A DNA stretch of 64,000 bases from Nomia melanderi (GCF_051020985.1 NC_134999.1:39121660-39185659), one strand, 5' to 3'. Positions 1-14,892 are shown, numbered from the stretch's first letter. Notes: a model not told the origin generated them from the sequence alone. Numbers and translations are program-made.

Positions 1-2890
1 CGCTCCGGGTTCGATAGATAGGCTTGGTTATTCGAGTGCGGATAAATCATTGCTATCGCAGTGCACTGATTTTCAATCTCAGCGATACATTATTCGTCCG
101 CTTAGCAGTTTTAATGAACATTCCCGAGTAATTGGATCGTCAGCGCGGAAAGCTTCGACGACGAAGACGAAGAAGATTCCTTGAACGGTTCTGTGAAATT
201 CAGTTTTCAAGCACAATGTTATCTCTTCCGCGTAGTCGTACATTGTTTCTTTGAATTCATTCTGCTCATCTTGTTCGGATCGTCTGATTTTAATTAATTT
301 ATCGAGGCATCCAGAACCTCCCTTCAGGTGAGAATCATCAACGTCGATTCAACGAACTGCCCCCACCCCCGCCGCAGTGGAAACTGTCCACGAGACTGAT
401 GTTTCCGGGCATCGTCTGACGCTTCAGGGATCGTTTTCATTATTCGAGTGTCGGGGCGTCGATCTTCGTGGGAACTCGGGGATCCAGAAACAAACAGGAT
501 AATCCTGGCCGCAAATATGAGGGTGCGACGGGCGTGTTTGCTTCCAGGTTTCCTAAATCGTGAGTAACGAGACCCTCTAGCCGACAGGATGACGTATCCC
601 GCGTCCTAATTCCGGATTCTTTTCCACGGCATCCTCCACGATATCCCTTCAACGACAATCCACGCGAAAATCCTCGGAGAGCAAACCAGAAAGCAGAGAA
701 TCAACACGAGCAATCGATGAACAGCATCCTATCCCAACGTTGCCAGCGATTTGGAATGGCAGCGACGATCCTGGCCTCAGTGCGAGGCCGAGCAACAAGT
801 TATACACCATAACAAGCGTACCAACCGACAGGCCAGGCTCACTCGCGTCGATCGCGGAGGGATTTACCGTAGAAACAGCGAACCCGATTTCGATCGATAA
901 ATCGATCGTCTCCCGCCTAACCGATCTTCCGAACGCGAATCCCAAAAATCATCTCCGATAATGAACGTATCCGTATCCGTCGACCGAGTACAAAAGAAAT
1001 GTTCGCGAAAGGGAAAATAGAAGGAAATCGTTCGCAAGATGAATCGGCCGATGTACCCGTTATCTTGTCCGAGGATCGTGGACCTCCGTGGGAACCGCGC
1101 AGGAACGGTCGTCAGAGACGGTACGCGGTGTACGCGATGTTCTCGATCCACTATCGAGGAATCGCGAGCGGCGTCGCGTAAACACGTCCGTCGATATCCG
1201 GTCGAAGCGGATCTCCTCCGCGGAGGGTACGGAAACGATCCGGCGCGATCCAGCTGCGACCCGGTGGTCCGGAGTACCGTGCCAGTACTGCTACTCCGGA
1301 GTTTGTTATCGAGTAGCGGCGAGAGGGAAACGCGGGCAGCAGGGTGGTGGCAGCTCCGCTTGGCTGACAAGTAGACACAGACGGTATTACGCAGGCGCCG
1401 GCCACTCGGCTCGCATCGCGACCACCCTCTCCATACTCCTCCTCCGCCTCCTCTAGCCTCCGGCCACCCCCGTAAACTCGAGTGCTCGGCCGACCTACAC
1501 GGCCACCGATGCCACCTACACCCTCTCTCTCCGTTCATCTCGCTCCGTCTATTTCTCTCGCGCGAGCGATATCGTGGAAAACCGTATCTGGGATGCTGCT
1601 TCCGTCACGCGTCTACGGCCGAGGAGCGACCGAGCGATGGGCAAGGGAGAGGATTCTTTTTCGAAGGTTGTTCATTAAATTCGGCTAGTGTCCAGTCGAT
1701 ACTCGACTACGCGCACTGTTCAACGGAATCGTTGGAATTGCGTTTCCGTGAACCGAACAGCGAAGGTGTTGGATTGCCGATGGATGCAATAGAATTTCAT
1801 TTTAAACGTGTAGAAAGATTACCAGTCAAGGATTCAATCCGACGGGTTCGAGGTGATTATAGAAATTCACGACGAATTGCTTTTTGCTCCTGTTTATCGT
1901 TGAACTTTGAGCTGTTCTAAAGTAGAACGAGAGAAACAAGCCAGACACGACAGCATTCGAACAAACTCGGTTCCAGAAGTAGTATCATCTCGGGAATTAG
2001 CGTTAACAAGTACATCTTCGCCGGGAACACGGAGAACACTCGGAAATAAGCAAGTTTTGTATCCGTCAGCCCGTGGTCGGCGAAAGTTGAAGTGACATGA
2101 TGAGCGCTGAAGCTCGGTTATCATCGCGAACGATGCATAACTTCCTTATTATTGAAACTTGTAAACTTATAATGCAACCCAGTTTCCGGTAAGTTCAATT
2201 GGATTTCCCGATATAATTCATAAGTTGAATTAAGACGAGTCAACGTGCTCCCGGGGCGTCGGCGACGGAGATCGAAGATCCTGTCGAAGCCTCGCCGCGC
2301 GGATCGCGTCATTCCGGTTTCTTGAATTTTCCGAAACCTCCGGAAAACCCAAGTCGCCGTAAAGAACGCGAATTAGCCGACTCGCGTGCCCGACGGGAGA
2401 GAAATAGTCGAGACGCTGGATCAACGAGGTTTCTTCGATGCACCCAGAGGCGCGGAATCTTTTCACTTTTCCTCGTTCCGTCGTTCTCCCGCGACGCTTC
2501 GATATTCGATTCTCTTTTCACGAGGTCTGGATGAGAGTTCCTCTTTCTAATGAGCGCGCCTGACAGCCGCGAGGCGAACAAACGCCTGCCTCGAAGCCCT
2601 CTTCGCGGACCTCTCGACCCGCAAATAATTACTTCTCAGTCCGAGGAACGAGTTCGTTTCGTAATCAGGAACTTTTCATCGAATCTCTGGCGCCTCCAAC
2701 AACGGATATCCCATCGATTAGAAGCGCGCCGAGGGAAAAACGTTGTTCCCGGTTTTCAACGGCGAATTTTCCGAAGGGAAAGCTATATCGATTTTGCCAG
2801 AGCATCGTCTCGGTTAGCCAGGAATCCATTATCAAAATGTTCCATTATCGGATCTCGATTATGACGTACCTGTCAGGCGTGGCACGACGA

Positions 2891-2921
<31 letters not shown>

Positions 2922-5900
2922 AGCTCGTCGCGTTCCGAACGAGTTCTTTCAGCGGACCGTGAACCGGCGCGAAGGCCACTCGAACGGATCGAGCCGCTCG
3001 TCTTTTCGATCGTCGCGCGCCGGAGGAGCGACGATCGATCCTGTTGTTCGCCGCGTTCTGAATTATCTCTCGATTCTCCATTCACGAGCATCCTCGAGAC
3101 CCTTGTTCTATTTTCACTGTTCCCCTGTTCGATGTATATTGATAGGAGGCTTTATCACGCCCCGGCCGATGGAAAGCTGTAGGTACGTTTTAATTATCCG
3201 GCTGGAGGCCCGTGTTATCCTGCGGGAATATACATTTCCACGGCGAAAAACTCTCGGAGAATAGTCCATCTTTCCAGCGTTCCATCGCAGGAAACTTTTT
3301 AATTAAACCACAATATCTGCAATTCGTTCGAGCAAATTACAACTTCCACTCGTAGTTTTTCAATATGTTCCAATTTTCAGTATGTTTTCACTCGGATTTC
3401 GATTCGTTTCGAATCTATTCCACGAGCCTTCTTTGACAGTTTTCTAATCGACAAATTGGAGCTTCGAACCTGCGCAATCGGCAAAATACCACCGCAATCT
3501 TCCGAAACGCTAGCAAAAACTGATATCGAACGTAATATCCAGAGAGCAGTAATCCAACGAAACTATGTTGCAGCGTTCATAATTGCGATGTAATAATTAC
3601 ACGTAGCTTGTATCGATCCGTTCGTTATCTCGACACCTAATGTCCCCTCGCCGCGTTCAATTTTGCTCCGTTGATTTTTTATTACCCCCTTCCTCAATTT
3701 GTTGCTAGCCGCGAGCCTTCGCCGCGGCGGCAAACGACATCGTTTATTATTGCTTGAAAATTTACCGCCGATATTTGAGCAATATTTCTGCAATATGTGT
3801 CCTCGCGCGAACCAGTACCTGCCCTATGGCGAATTTCCTCGTGTCGGGTGTCCTCGATCTGGCAAGAGTTTCGCAAAGTACATCGAGAACGAACAGAGCC
3901 GCAAAGTGTGCCGGGAATCCTCGAACGGAACAAAGACAGAGGCAAGAGGAAATAATTTTTAGAAATATGACTTCCCTCCACGGAGAAACGTCGTCTTCGA
4001 GTCTACATTGAAATCCGCGAACCATTCTTAATACATCCGTAAGAACTTCCTCCAGTCGGATCCTTCGGAAATTTATCAGCCTGCTCTTGAGACTCTTCGA
4101 ATATTTTTGCATGATAATAAACTGTCAAATTGTCTTTTCAATCCTTATTCGTTGAATCTCGGGACTAGAAGTACCGAGCAGTTCGCATAATAATTTATTT
4201 GAAATTTCTTCTTTAACCCAGACTACATTTCTTGGAGTTTACGGTTCAACTTCCGCTTGAAAACCTTTCAGAATTTCAATAACTGTACGATTCACAAAAT
4301 AACGAAGCAAGACGGCAGAGTATTTCTACTCGACGGAAGAAAGGTTTAGCCGAGACGGTGTTCGTCACTTTTCGTCGATTTTTCGAACAATGGCGAGCCC
4401 GGCGGTCCGACACGATCACCAAAGTCTTTCTCGACCGGCGAGGAAACTTAGCTGCGTCACGCTGCGTGGACAAAGAGGGCGACGAACAGGTAGACGGTTC
4501 AATGGGCTGGAAGCAGGGGGTGTAAACGGCAAGAGGCACGAATCTCCGACTCCCCCACCCCCCGTCGGTGTGTTTCTCCACCCTATCGCCGTTCCATCGA
4601 TACCCCGTCGCGTTGCAGCTCGCACGATCACCCTTCGCCGAGCGAGCTGCAAAACCGTCAAGGGAGCCATTTCCAGCGACAAACTCCGGGTTATATTTAA
4701 TGCACAACGGTGGTACACTTAACTCTACCCCGCGGAACAGAAATTTCATCGGCGACACGTTGCTCGAGATACACCGCTAAACTGACAAATATTATCTTTA
4801 TATTACCGTTCAATCAATAGTGTATACGCACCATTTTTACGGAAGGCTTGATAAAACTTCCGAGTTCCATTTAACAAAGATGCTCGTTATCGGTAGACAT
4901 ACGGATTAGCGGAAACCGTGAACGAGAGTTCCAGATCCTAAAGCGATTTGCCCACTTGGAACGGGAGAAAATCTTGGAAAGCGGCCGACGGGAGCGGAGA
5001 ATAACCAGAAATCCATCCCATCTTTCCGGTATCCCGAAAATCAACGGGACCGGGAGCGGCCGCGTAATGAAAGGCAAATATTTTTCGAAAAGAGTCGTCG
5101 ATCCCGGAATCCGTGGGGCTCCGCGGATATCTCGCGATTGATCCGAAAAGCCTCAAAGTCTTCCGACAGGAAACCGTTCGCGATGGAAAGCAAACACGTT
5201 CAGGCAACGACTGCTTAACGTCGAATTATTTTCGTGAGTTATTGTCGGCCGTGTTGGAAATTGAACCGGGCGGACACGGGGACGATTTACGAGCAACCTG
5301 CGAGAGGAAGAAACTCGCCGCGCGCACCGGCGCGGTCGATAGCGTACGATTTTCGGTTGCAGCGAAAGTCCGCCGTTAGTCGGACCGGATGTCGTAAATT
5401 AGAGAACGAGTAGAGTCGGATGTTTGGAAAATCTTGGCTGCGAATGAAGCCTGTCGAGAACAAAGTGTACGGATTTCGGTGCAGAGGCCAGTCGGCGTGG
5501 CCAACCGTTCGCGTGGGATTTTCGATGGTCGAGAGAAAAGCCGTGTCAGGCGGACGGTTAACGAGAGAATCGGAGAGAATCAAAGATCGAGGGCATGGCC
5601 AGTCTACAGGGGATAGACGAGTGATCGAGCATCGCGGGAACCTCAAGAATCGTCTAATCGATGAACCTTGTTGTTATAGTTATCGCTGCGTTATTAATAA
5701 ATTCTCCTCTCGAATCTTTTTGAAAATTGTCCCTTTATCGCGACACCCTGTGGAATTTACCATAAAATAATCCCTACAATGGCGTCGGTGGCGGGGATCG
5801 AACAATGGGGGGACGATTAAAGTGAACCGGCCGGGTTCGATTATCGAAATTCCGATGCGCGCCGCTCGAGATCCACGCTCGATGCATGTTTACCGATGAT

Positions 5901-6376
5901 ATACATATTCATCGATGTGTTGGTTGCGCTCGGAGCGGGCCGAGAGACACAACGGACCCCGTAATTTCCGCGATCGTAAAATCGAGACGGGAACAATCAG
6001 CCTTCCAGCTGACGGATTCCTCTCGCACCGACGAGGGGAGAGCTGCCCCTTTCATCGGCCCGTCGAGATGTCGACCGATTTTTACTGGTCAGAGGTGTCG
6101 CGGGAAATGAAATTCACAGTGGACCGAACGATCACCGACAATAGACCGGTCGAAGACCGCTTCCGCTGGCAAACCGGCTGGAATCGCGGCGAGCGGACAA
6201 TGTCCGAGCGTGTATCGCTCCGTGAGTTTTTGTTCGGTCGCTGCGTGTTTTGCCAGACCGAAATGCGGGCACTGTGAAAGGGAGAGAGTGTGCGGAGGTC
6301 GTTGACTGGGAGGTCCTTGAAAAAGAATTCGGTTTTACCGTTAGAGCAATGGGAAACTTTCCTATGTTTCTTTTAG
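1..6376. other. no gene recognised
   Basis: CpG-rich sequence with short arginine-rich chance ORFs. A good plus-strand donor, CAG/GTGAGA, lies at 331 after a possible untranslated exon (about 50-331), with no open frame that I would trust. The hexamer repeat at 2891 is the only clear structure. Confidence 0.6.
2891..2920. repeat. hexamer repeat (ACGCGG)5
   Basis: Five perfect copies in a CpG-rich stretch. Confidence 0.95.
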
Positions 6377-6453
6377 ATACATTCGAATCGAGGATAATGT
6401 ATCGCTTGATCCTTGCGGTACGTCGTTTGAACAAGAAAAAACTAGAAATAAAG
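6377..6453 (+). CDS. candidate internal exon, 77 bases
   Basis: The strong acceptor TTTCCTATGTTTCTTTTAG and the consensus donor AAAG/GTAAGT flank 77 bases. Two frames are open: one gives YIRIEDNVSLDPCGTSFEQ and onward, the other TFESRIMYRLILAVRRLNKK. The quality of both splice sites is the main evidence. No partner exons were identified, and it could be a non-coding exon. Confidence 0.3.
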
Positions 6454-9400
6454 GTAAGTAAAAATGAGGCAACCGCGGTTGTCCGACAGGTTCCGACTGA
6501 TTCCACTTGCCCCCAGCAATCAGTTCAATTACCCAATAGCTATCGGACTCACTTAAATCTCCGAGACACACGAGACACGTACCGTACGTTCGGAACACGT
6601 CAGCCATATGCGACTTATTCTACTTCCGTCCACTGGTAAAGTTTCACTCGACCGAATTGAAGTGTCCCATCGCGTTCCCCCGGAAGAGTACGTGCTCTAG
6701 ATATTCGTGACGCAACAACCTCCCGCCGGAAGGGTGCATTTGTTTCCGAAATTTCCAGCGAGCGGACAAATTACGAAGCGTCGCATAAATAATCATAGCC
6801 CGGTTTGTCCATTTCCGTGCAACGAATTGCACACCTGATCCACTATACCTTTCTTTCTCGCTCCGAGCGTTCACGAGCAAACGGTGCGGGAACAATCGAC
6901 GGTTCGTTCATCGTCGCTGAACGAAAACTGTTCCGTTCCACGTTTCATTGTCTGATGTTCGACCGAAATCTCTCCGATCGCCTCTGGTTTCGATCATTTA
7001 TAATACGTTTCGTTACATCGTCGATTCGAAACGAATTTCCTTCTGCCTCGAAAGACGGTAACGCAATCGAATATAAAACTCTGGTTTATCGGCGAACAGG
7101 TCAGTTTCTTCCCTCGCGACATCGAAAAAAGGGAACAAGGACATCCGTTATAAACGAGGGTAGTTTTATTAATCCGTTTTTTACCGTGAGGATGATTTGC
7201 GGGCGTGAAATTACGATGATATCGCATGTCGATGGCAATAAAACCGGGCCCTTTAGGGTGTAATTCATTTTTTAAATGGCTGGTTGGAACGTTTAACCGG
7301 TGACTCGCCGGAGTCGTCGCGGCGCGACGGAAGGGAACGAAGAAATAAAGAAGACGAAATTGTCCGGGGACGAGCCCCGGGAAGACGCACGCCATCGGAG
7401 ATAAGGATAATTCTCGTGACTCGGCTCTCAAGGATGTGCATGCGCCGCCACTCGTGGCCTGTGATTTCCTCGTGAATCACGAGAGCTTATTTTTATACGA
7501 GGTCTAGGTGAAGCCGTCGTACGAGCCAGATAATTTCCCCGAGTAATGATAGATCCCGACGTCCGCGCATCATCTGGTTTCCTCCTCGGTTTTCGACACG
7601 CGAAGTCAACCGTCCTATAATTCCGCCGCAATTCCGACCGGATTTACCGGGGCAGATCGCGGAAAACAACGGGAAACGCGTTCAACAATTTGTTCCCGAG
7701 CAGCGCACCAATGGCGGCTACAGTCGCACAGCGCCGGCCACTGTAATCGCACGAAGGCTTTCATACTCGGCGCCATTATAGTTGGCAAAACGGCAGAGAT
7801 TGCGAAACTTCGGAGGGAGCATCGTGCATTTGCAAGCAGCGGAAATCCCTTCGATGCGGGCCAAGTTTCTTCCACGGCCGAACTTCCGCGGCGCTTTTTA
7901 AGGTGCGACGCGGTTCCCACGTGTGCGCCGGCTCTCCGGAACTCCGGGGCTCAAACGACACCCTGACATTTCCTAGTTGCGACGTTAACTTGAGAAATAC
8001 TTGAAACAACGCTGCCCAATTTCCTCGAGATCGAAGATAATATTTTCCGACAGCGTCGAGGGAACGGCTCCTTCTGTTCGCAGCTGCTTTCAGGGAATGC
8101 GTCAATTTGCGCGCAGTTCGACGATGTTGTTTCGAGAGGGTTGCCGAGTGCATACTGATCGGCCAACGTTTCTACTTCGACGCGAGAAGCCTCGGCGATC
8201 TATATATTCCGTATAGACAAATTTCACATGAATTCTACTTTATTCCAGCAATCGCTACCGTATCGTAGAGAAACTAGCAATTTAACAGGCGGAACAATAG
8301 ACATCTACTAAATAAAGCGAAATATTCGCGCGACGATAGCAGGAGAATACTGGAAAAGCAATGTTGCATTCGCGAAGAAGCGAGAAACGTAAAGTATTTT
8401 AAGAATGAATCCCCTGAAAGAGATCCGTAATTCTTGGTATTATTGGAGAAATTTAGTTATCTCCGGCAGGCGGCGGGACACCGCCGCATGATACGAATGT
8501 GAATATGCATTTCGAGAAAAAAGAGGTCGGGATTGAGTTATAAGGGAGGGAATTCGAGTAAATTGAGCTGCGAGCCGCGACGCCCGTGACACGCGGGGGC
8601 GTGCGCGCGTCCGTCGCCGCTGGGATGTAGAAAAATTCCCTGGTGTAAAATTTTAGAAACTTCATATCGCTGAAAGGAGCGCTTCTCGTAATTGCGTTAT
8701 CTTTTCCGGGCTTTGTTCCCCGGAACGTGTGGCTCGCATTAAACGGAAGAATTCAGAATTTAAAGTACGGGGCCGGGAGGATACTTAATTAACGCCGGCC
8801 GTCAGAGAGAGAGAATGTCCGGCAATTACTTCGGCCGGTCCTTTTAATTTCTTATTCTCCGCAGGACCCCGCGATTGTTCGTCGGAAAATGAAACGGATT
8901 ATTTATCAGCGTCGCTGTCCGTTCCTGTTTCCCGCCTCCGGGAAACGTGTACGCGTTGGGGTCGCCGCGTAAAGTAGCCCCGTCTCTTCCGCGACAACGT
9001 CACGGAACGATTACTCAGAGGGGAACCGCGCCACGCCGGCTACGGCTGCGAGATCACGTCGCGCGCCGCTGGAATTTCCCTCGACCCATCCGCCAACTCT
9101 CCAAAGTGTATCCGTATACTAACGCGATCGCTCTCAATGCCGTAATCCGTACTTTCGCTATTTTATTCGAGCAATTATTATTCCGGTATTTCTTTTATGG
9201 AAGAGATCCGCGGAAATACGTAACGGTGCTTCGAAAATCTTTAAATCTTCGAAAACGCTCGAATTTTTCACTGCGCGCAGAGCCCATCGCGATCTTCCGC
9301 TCGTCATCCGCGAGAACGCTCGTTGAAATCACTCACCGGGAAAAAGGAGCAACCGAGAGATAGAGATAGAGGGAACTGGGATCCAGACGGTTTCAGCGAA

Positions 9401-10681
9401 AATTGCATCCGCTCTCGAGAGATTACCGCTTCGAAAAAGTTCTCCGCGATACGAAGGTTCATCGAGAAGTGAGAAATTTAAATATATTTCGACTTCGAAG
9501 CCAGGAATATGCAAATGAACGCGTACAGCCGGGTTCCCTTGGAAAGGAGAGTGGCCAGACCCTCGAAACCCTCGCCAAGCGAAAAAATTATTATTACAGG
9601 AGATTTCACCTGTTTTCCTCTGCCATGGAATCTTCGGACTATTTTTCTACCTGTTTATTCGTGTATTTACCAACTGAAACTTGCAGCCGGTACTTGGGTA
9701 AAGAACTTTCCGAAGGTGGAACAAGAATTTTTTAAGAGAGCTTACTGGATTTGAAAACGTTAGATCGCTGGCTGGAGGTCCGCTGTGATAAGGAAATTTA
9801 AAAGAAATTTCAATGCCAAGTAACAATTAATCCCCAAAAATGTTGCCTCTGAGAGCGAATCGTTCGACGTCACGGCTAATTTAGCAAGCTTCCGTCCAGA
9901 TGAAAAATATCTAGTCCCAAGCGAATGAGTTAAGAATTCACGACGGAATCAACGGACTCGATTAATTACAGTCCCCGATGATTAAGAAGTTCGCGCGATC
10001 GAGAACTTTTAAATATTCGATGAGTATCGGGAAGCAATTATCTCGATCGGATAGGAAATCTTGTTAGAGCCGGCCCGACCGGGATAATTAAAACGTCGGG
10101 ATGAATGGAGTGCGTGCGATTGATCGATTGATTTAGGATTCGCCGATATTTACGGGATCGAATCGCCGAACCGACCATCCGAAATCATGTCAACATATTT
10201 TATAAACGTCTCGCTGGAGCTCGGTACGATTCCAGCAGGGAAGATCGTTAAATCAATCCGAACATCGGGATCACCGCGAAACCCCATCGGCTCCGTCGGC
10301 TTTATCGGGCGAATGACCATTTTTCCGGGCAACAAAAGGGCCAGGCGCAGATAAATCACAGGATCGATGATTCACGATTGAAAAATCGCCGCGATCCCGA
10401 GATATACTCGCGGCGGATATTTTATTAGCTCGAGACGCGGCCGTTCTATTTTTCACGGGTACGGAATATTCCAATAAAACGAGCGGAATATCTCTCGGCA
10501 GCGGAGGCGCGTTTCGCTTCGAATGGGTACGATACTCGATTTCTGCCACGGCGGAACGAGACTTCTCGACTGACAGTTTACGCGAGCATCCAGGCGTCTC
10601 GCGAAAACTTTTTCGTCGAGAGGATCGCGCTAGTTTTCGCTGCAGCCACGAATTTTCGATCGAAAAACCACCACCACTCAC
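6454..10681. other. no gene recognised
   Basis: A 152-codon plus-strand ORF at 6805-7263 starts at a non-ATG codon and has no motif. A minus-strand donor CCCG/GTGAGT at about 9336 lacks a convincing exon. Nothing else stands out. Confidence 0.6.
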
Positions 10682-10762
10682 GGTTCTCTCAAAGTCGCCT
10701 CTGCGCGTTCCGTCGCGAAAATTAGCCACGAACCAGCATAGAAATTGCGGGTCATTAATTTC
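10682..10762 (-). CDS. candidate internal exon, 27 codons
   Basis: This segment lies between the acceptor TTTCCTTTCCGTCCCTAG and the donor ACC/GTGAGT, with a length divisible by three. The phase-0 frame reads EINDPQFLCWFVANF, then RDGTRRGDFERT. A second frame is also open (KLMTRNFYAGSWLIFATE). No neighbouring exon of the same gene was found, so it may be a chance pairing of good splice sites. Confidence 0.3.
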
Positions 10763-13700
10763 CTAGGGACGGAAAGGAAAACATCATTTTCCCAAGCCGA
10801 ATGCGGTTTGTTCGGTGTTGAACTTCGAACGAATCGATCAAGACGGTCGGCTTCGCGGCGGCGCGCATTGTAATTTCTCCGCGAGGCTTCATCGGGCGGC
10901 GGTGTTTAAGGCGCGGCCGGCAGATGCAATTTTCTGATATTTCCCCGCGATGCTTTTCGCTGATTAAACGGTGAATTCAAGTTTCCCGCGTCCCCGGCGA
11001 GATATCTCAGCGGACGTCGGTAACGCCGGAGATAAGTGGAAGCGTGCTCGGGAACTTTCTTATGAAAATATTGGTAGAAGAATGCCGAAACATCGTTCGC
11101 TTACGATACCGGGGGGCTGCGGAGATAAGTTCCCCGTCGCTTGGCGACCGGCCGCGTCCCTGGCAACAGGAGTTACAGTAGGAACGGCATTAGCGGACCG
11201 ACAATAAGATAAAACTCTTGTTTAGAGTGGAAAAACGGAATGCGGAGGATCGTTCAATGGCGAAATAAATTGCAGTCTCGAGTATTTGCTCGACAAATAT
11301 TGTAAAACGTAACGACCCGTTGTCTATTTGTGTACTCGAGCAAAAACGTACGATGTAAGAATCCCGAGAGAAAATTGTCTCGGTAAAATCACCTCCGTAC
11401 AGTCAGAAAATCCTTGTCGGATTAATAACCGACGCTCGGCGAGAAATCGGCAACGACTACTCGAAATAAACTTTTCGTCTCCGTGAAAAGTGCTACCTCG
11501 CAACGCTATATCCGGCGGCATTAGCAATAACCGCGCAAAGATCCGCAGTGTATTAATCAAGAGGCATTATGGCCGGTTCGTGGGGACTGTCGGCGAGATT
11601 ACCCGGTAGATTCCGCGTTCGTTCCCTCGGCGAATGATAAATAAAGTCCAGCAGGCTGAACGAGATTGCTATCGGGCCGTTTAACACGAGATAACGGAAT
11701 TATCGTCTTCGTTCTTCCCGACGTTTCTTTTTTTCGCTGCGCTGCCGCGTAAACCGCGTATCTCGACGTAGTCAGCACGTGCGATCCTCCGTTTAGCCAC
11801 GGCACGTTAATAAATTCCGCTTATTTATTCGAGCCGCGCGGTTCCAACCGGTTAACGAGCGTATCGCTTTAAATCGCCGCGGTTTAACCTTCTCCGCGCG
11901 CCCTGAAATTCCCCCTTTATTGTTTGCATCGTCGATCGCGATCTTTCGCAAACTCAATTAACGGAAAGAAACGCCGCGCGCGATCCCGACGCGTCCTCCG
12001 CTCGCCGTGGTCAGTTTAGATCCTTGACGGACAACGACGTCTCTTTTTACGACGCGGCCGCTATCTCGCGGTACAGCGGTTCCATCGAAACGTCACGGGC
12101 AAACTGCGCTGCTTCGCAGATATACGGATTTTTACGAGGGAATTTAAACGAATGGGAATTGTCAAAATGTATGTTGCCGGCTTCAGTGGATCGGCCAAGG
12201 ATCGGGAGTGTGTTAAGTTTTATTGTATCTCACCGTCCGTGGACTTTATTCCAACGAATGCGTTATCCTTTCCACTGTGGAGCTTCTTATAGTGCGTATT
12301 GAAACGTTTTATCGGCGGTTTCGAGGGATGAGAATCGCGATTTCGTATTGGCAGTGAATCGATGGGAAATCAAGTTCTATGAAATTTAATCGTGGTTCGA
12401 ATTTGATGGATGTCGGAAGGCCTGCATTCGGATCCTCCGTTTCTCGGTTCAAACGGAATGCCAGAATGTTCCATGAAAATCAAAGGCCAGGCTTGATTTC
12501 GAGTCAACTGGGAATATGCTGATTGCGAGGATCTCAAATGGAACTGTGCGGAGGGTCTACGAAAACACCGGAGTCTGAACTCCGCCCTTGGAAGAGCCGG
12601 TAGCGGAAGCTCGATTGAAAGTCACTCGTCGTACTAATGCGGCTGACATATGGCCGTCTGTTTCTACTGTTCCCGAGAGTCAGCTCCATGCAGCTCTCGG
12701 CCCGTGATCGATAAGCCTAGATTCAAAACTGCTTCTCCTCCGTATTTCGGGCCGCGATTGAAACAATAAATCACTGTACCGCATCGAGAGCGAGGATCAT
12801 ATTAACGCTCGCAGCCCGCTTTTGCATCTGGAAAATGGACTGCCCTGAAAAACATTCAAGATCGAATCTACGGGCTGGTTTTCTTTCGCAAATGGAACGT
12901 TTCAATTCCGCGTCCCTTATTTACGCGATAAATAACCTTCCCCGTTTGTTTTCCCTATTTTTCCGGGAACGGAGAAAGACCGTTGAAAAAGAACCGCGTG
13001 GAAAATACAGAAGCTGAAACAATGCGCAACATTGAAACAATGACACGGGGAAACGCGAGACAATAAAATAGAGAGAACGGAAAATAATAAACAGCCGGAG
13101 AATAAATTGAAAGAAAAGGGAAGTATTAAGGGGAAAGTACAGCCGAGTGGGAACAACGATTTAACTGGTCAGCCGCCATTATCGAGTTAATCAGCGAAGC
13201 TCCAATTGCCCAAACAGTTCTCCGGACAAAACGTTTCGTGCACCGGGACGTCCGCACAATAGGAATTCATAGTTTCAATGGTCCCTGACCATCGCAGGCT
13301 AATCCGGCCGGTCCTAATTGTTCAAAGATAGTTGCAGCGGTTCCGGTTGTTTGCGATCGGGCAGCTTACCGGCCGAGGAACAAGAACTGCGATTAACGCG
13401 GAACACGAATTTCGCTTGGCCTCTTCGTCGAATAATAAATTCCTGGGATAATTCAGCTGCGAAAGCAGAAGAAAACTACCGACAACCTCGAGAAAATAAA
13501 CCGTTTACCGGTAGCCCGCGATCCGAACCGTACCGTGAACCGCGTTAATGTAAACTTCCGATTTCATCGGCTCGCGCAACATTTCATTTTCGTTGGAAAG
13601 TTCGCCCGGAGCGGCGTTATCGCGCCTCAATCGAAGATTCCGCGATCCGAAACGGTTCCTCGAGGCAGCAACGGATGCAGCTCGACGCGATAAATCACCG

Positions 13701-14892
13701 GCAACTGGACGAGAGAGCTCAGAAAACACAGTTAGTCCGGTTCCCTGCGTGAACCGAGCCGACCGCCGTCCTATACCGCGCGATTGTAAATCACACGGCA
13801 TACCGATACGGTTAATATAGAGTATGTTGTCTATGAAAAGGGGAACGGTCGATAGGTGGCCAGCCAGCCACTCCGGACGCCGTCTGATCGATGCGGCCAG
13901 ATTAAGAATTATTTTCCAGGCTGACCGGCCGGATACCTTCCGAATAATAAATCATCGGTGGGCTGGAAACCTCGGAGAACGTTTCGTCGCGATGCGTCGC
14001 TATTGTTTAGGGCAACGAATCGATGGGACGTGGATCCTTTCGCGGTGGAACGAAAGGAACTTCGGTAAACAGGACAGCGATAGCTCGACGGGTAAACATC
14101 CTCTTTCAACTTTATTGCTTGTCCTCGGAGCTTTCGGTTTTGTCAGATATTCTTGGCGAATTCTGCGGCATTTCCTGTGGGAGAGATTTCGGAGATTTGT
14201 TTCGGAAAGTATGATTCTGCGAGGCGCGGCCCGATTACACGCCTGGGACGTAATTGTTGTTGGGATTAATAACGCGTGAAGATAAAACGCCGGTCTTTAA
14301 CTTGAGATTATCTGCGCTGCGGGAGTTGCGGGGATTAGCTTGGAACCATTCGTCATTTTAAATGTCGCGTAATTTTTCTTTCTTATCTGCCCCAAGAATA
14401 ATCATAATTTAACGAACATTTGATTGGCCCAATAAAAAGTAGAAGCTAAAGGATTGTTCTACGTTCGTTGTTTCCAGCGTTACCGGGCGGTCGAACCGAT
14501 CTCGAGTAGATAATTCCACGAGTAGTCGGACGCATCGAGAACACTCTTCCTCGGCGAATCAAATTTTCACGGATCAGACGCATCGGGAGTGCCGTAGCGA
14601 GCAGAGGGAAAAACGGGGACTGCGCGTACAAACCGCTCGAGTCCTCGATGGAGGACCCCGGGGGCTGTGAAATTACGTTCGCGACTGCTCGACATTGTCA
14701 AATATCGGGGTCGAGCTTTGATGTTACGTAATAAGCTGTTGATGCCACGGCAAAACCAATGTCGGTTCTGTCAGACGACTACCGACGCGGCAGAGGCGCG
14801 TCGTCTTTGATGTCGAACGCAGATATTACGAGGAAACCGAATGCACTCGCGGGAGTTCGCCCGTGGGAAAGATAGCTGTCGTCAGGCTGCTC

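Noticed and set aside
864..1538. 224-codon minus-strand ORF
   Set aside because: Arg/Ser-rich composition typical of antisense chance ORFs in CpG-rich DNA; no motif, and overlapping ORFs of similar quality on the other strand.
5780..5850. tRNA-like GTTCGA motifs
   Set aside because: No matching A box, acceptor stem or anticodon arm could be folded around them.
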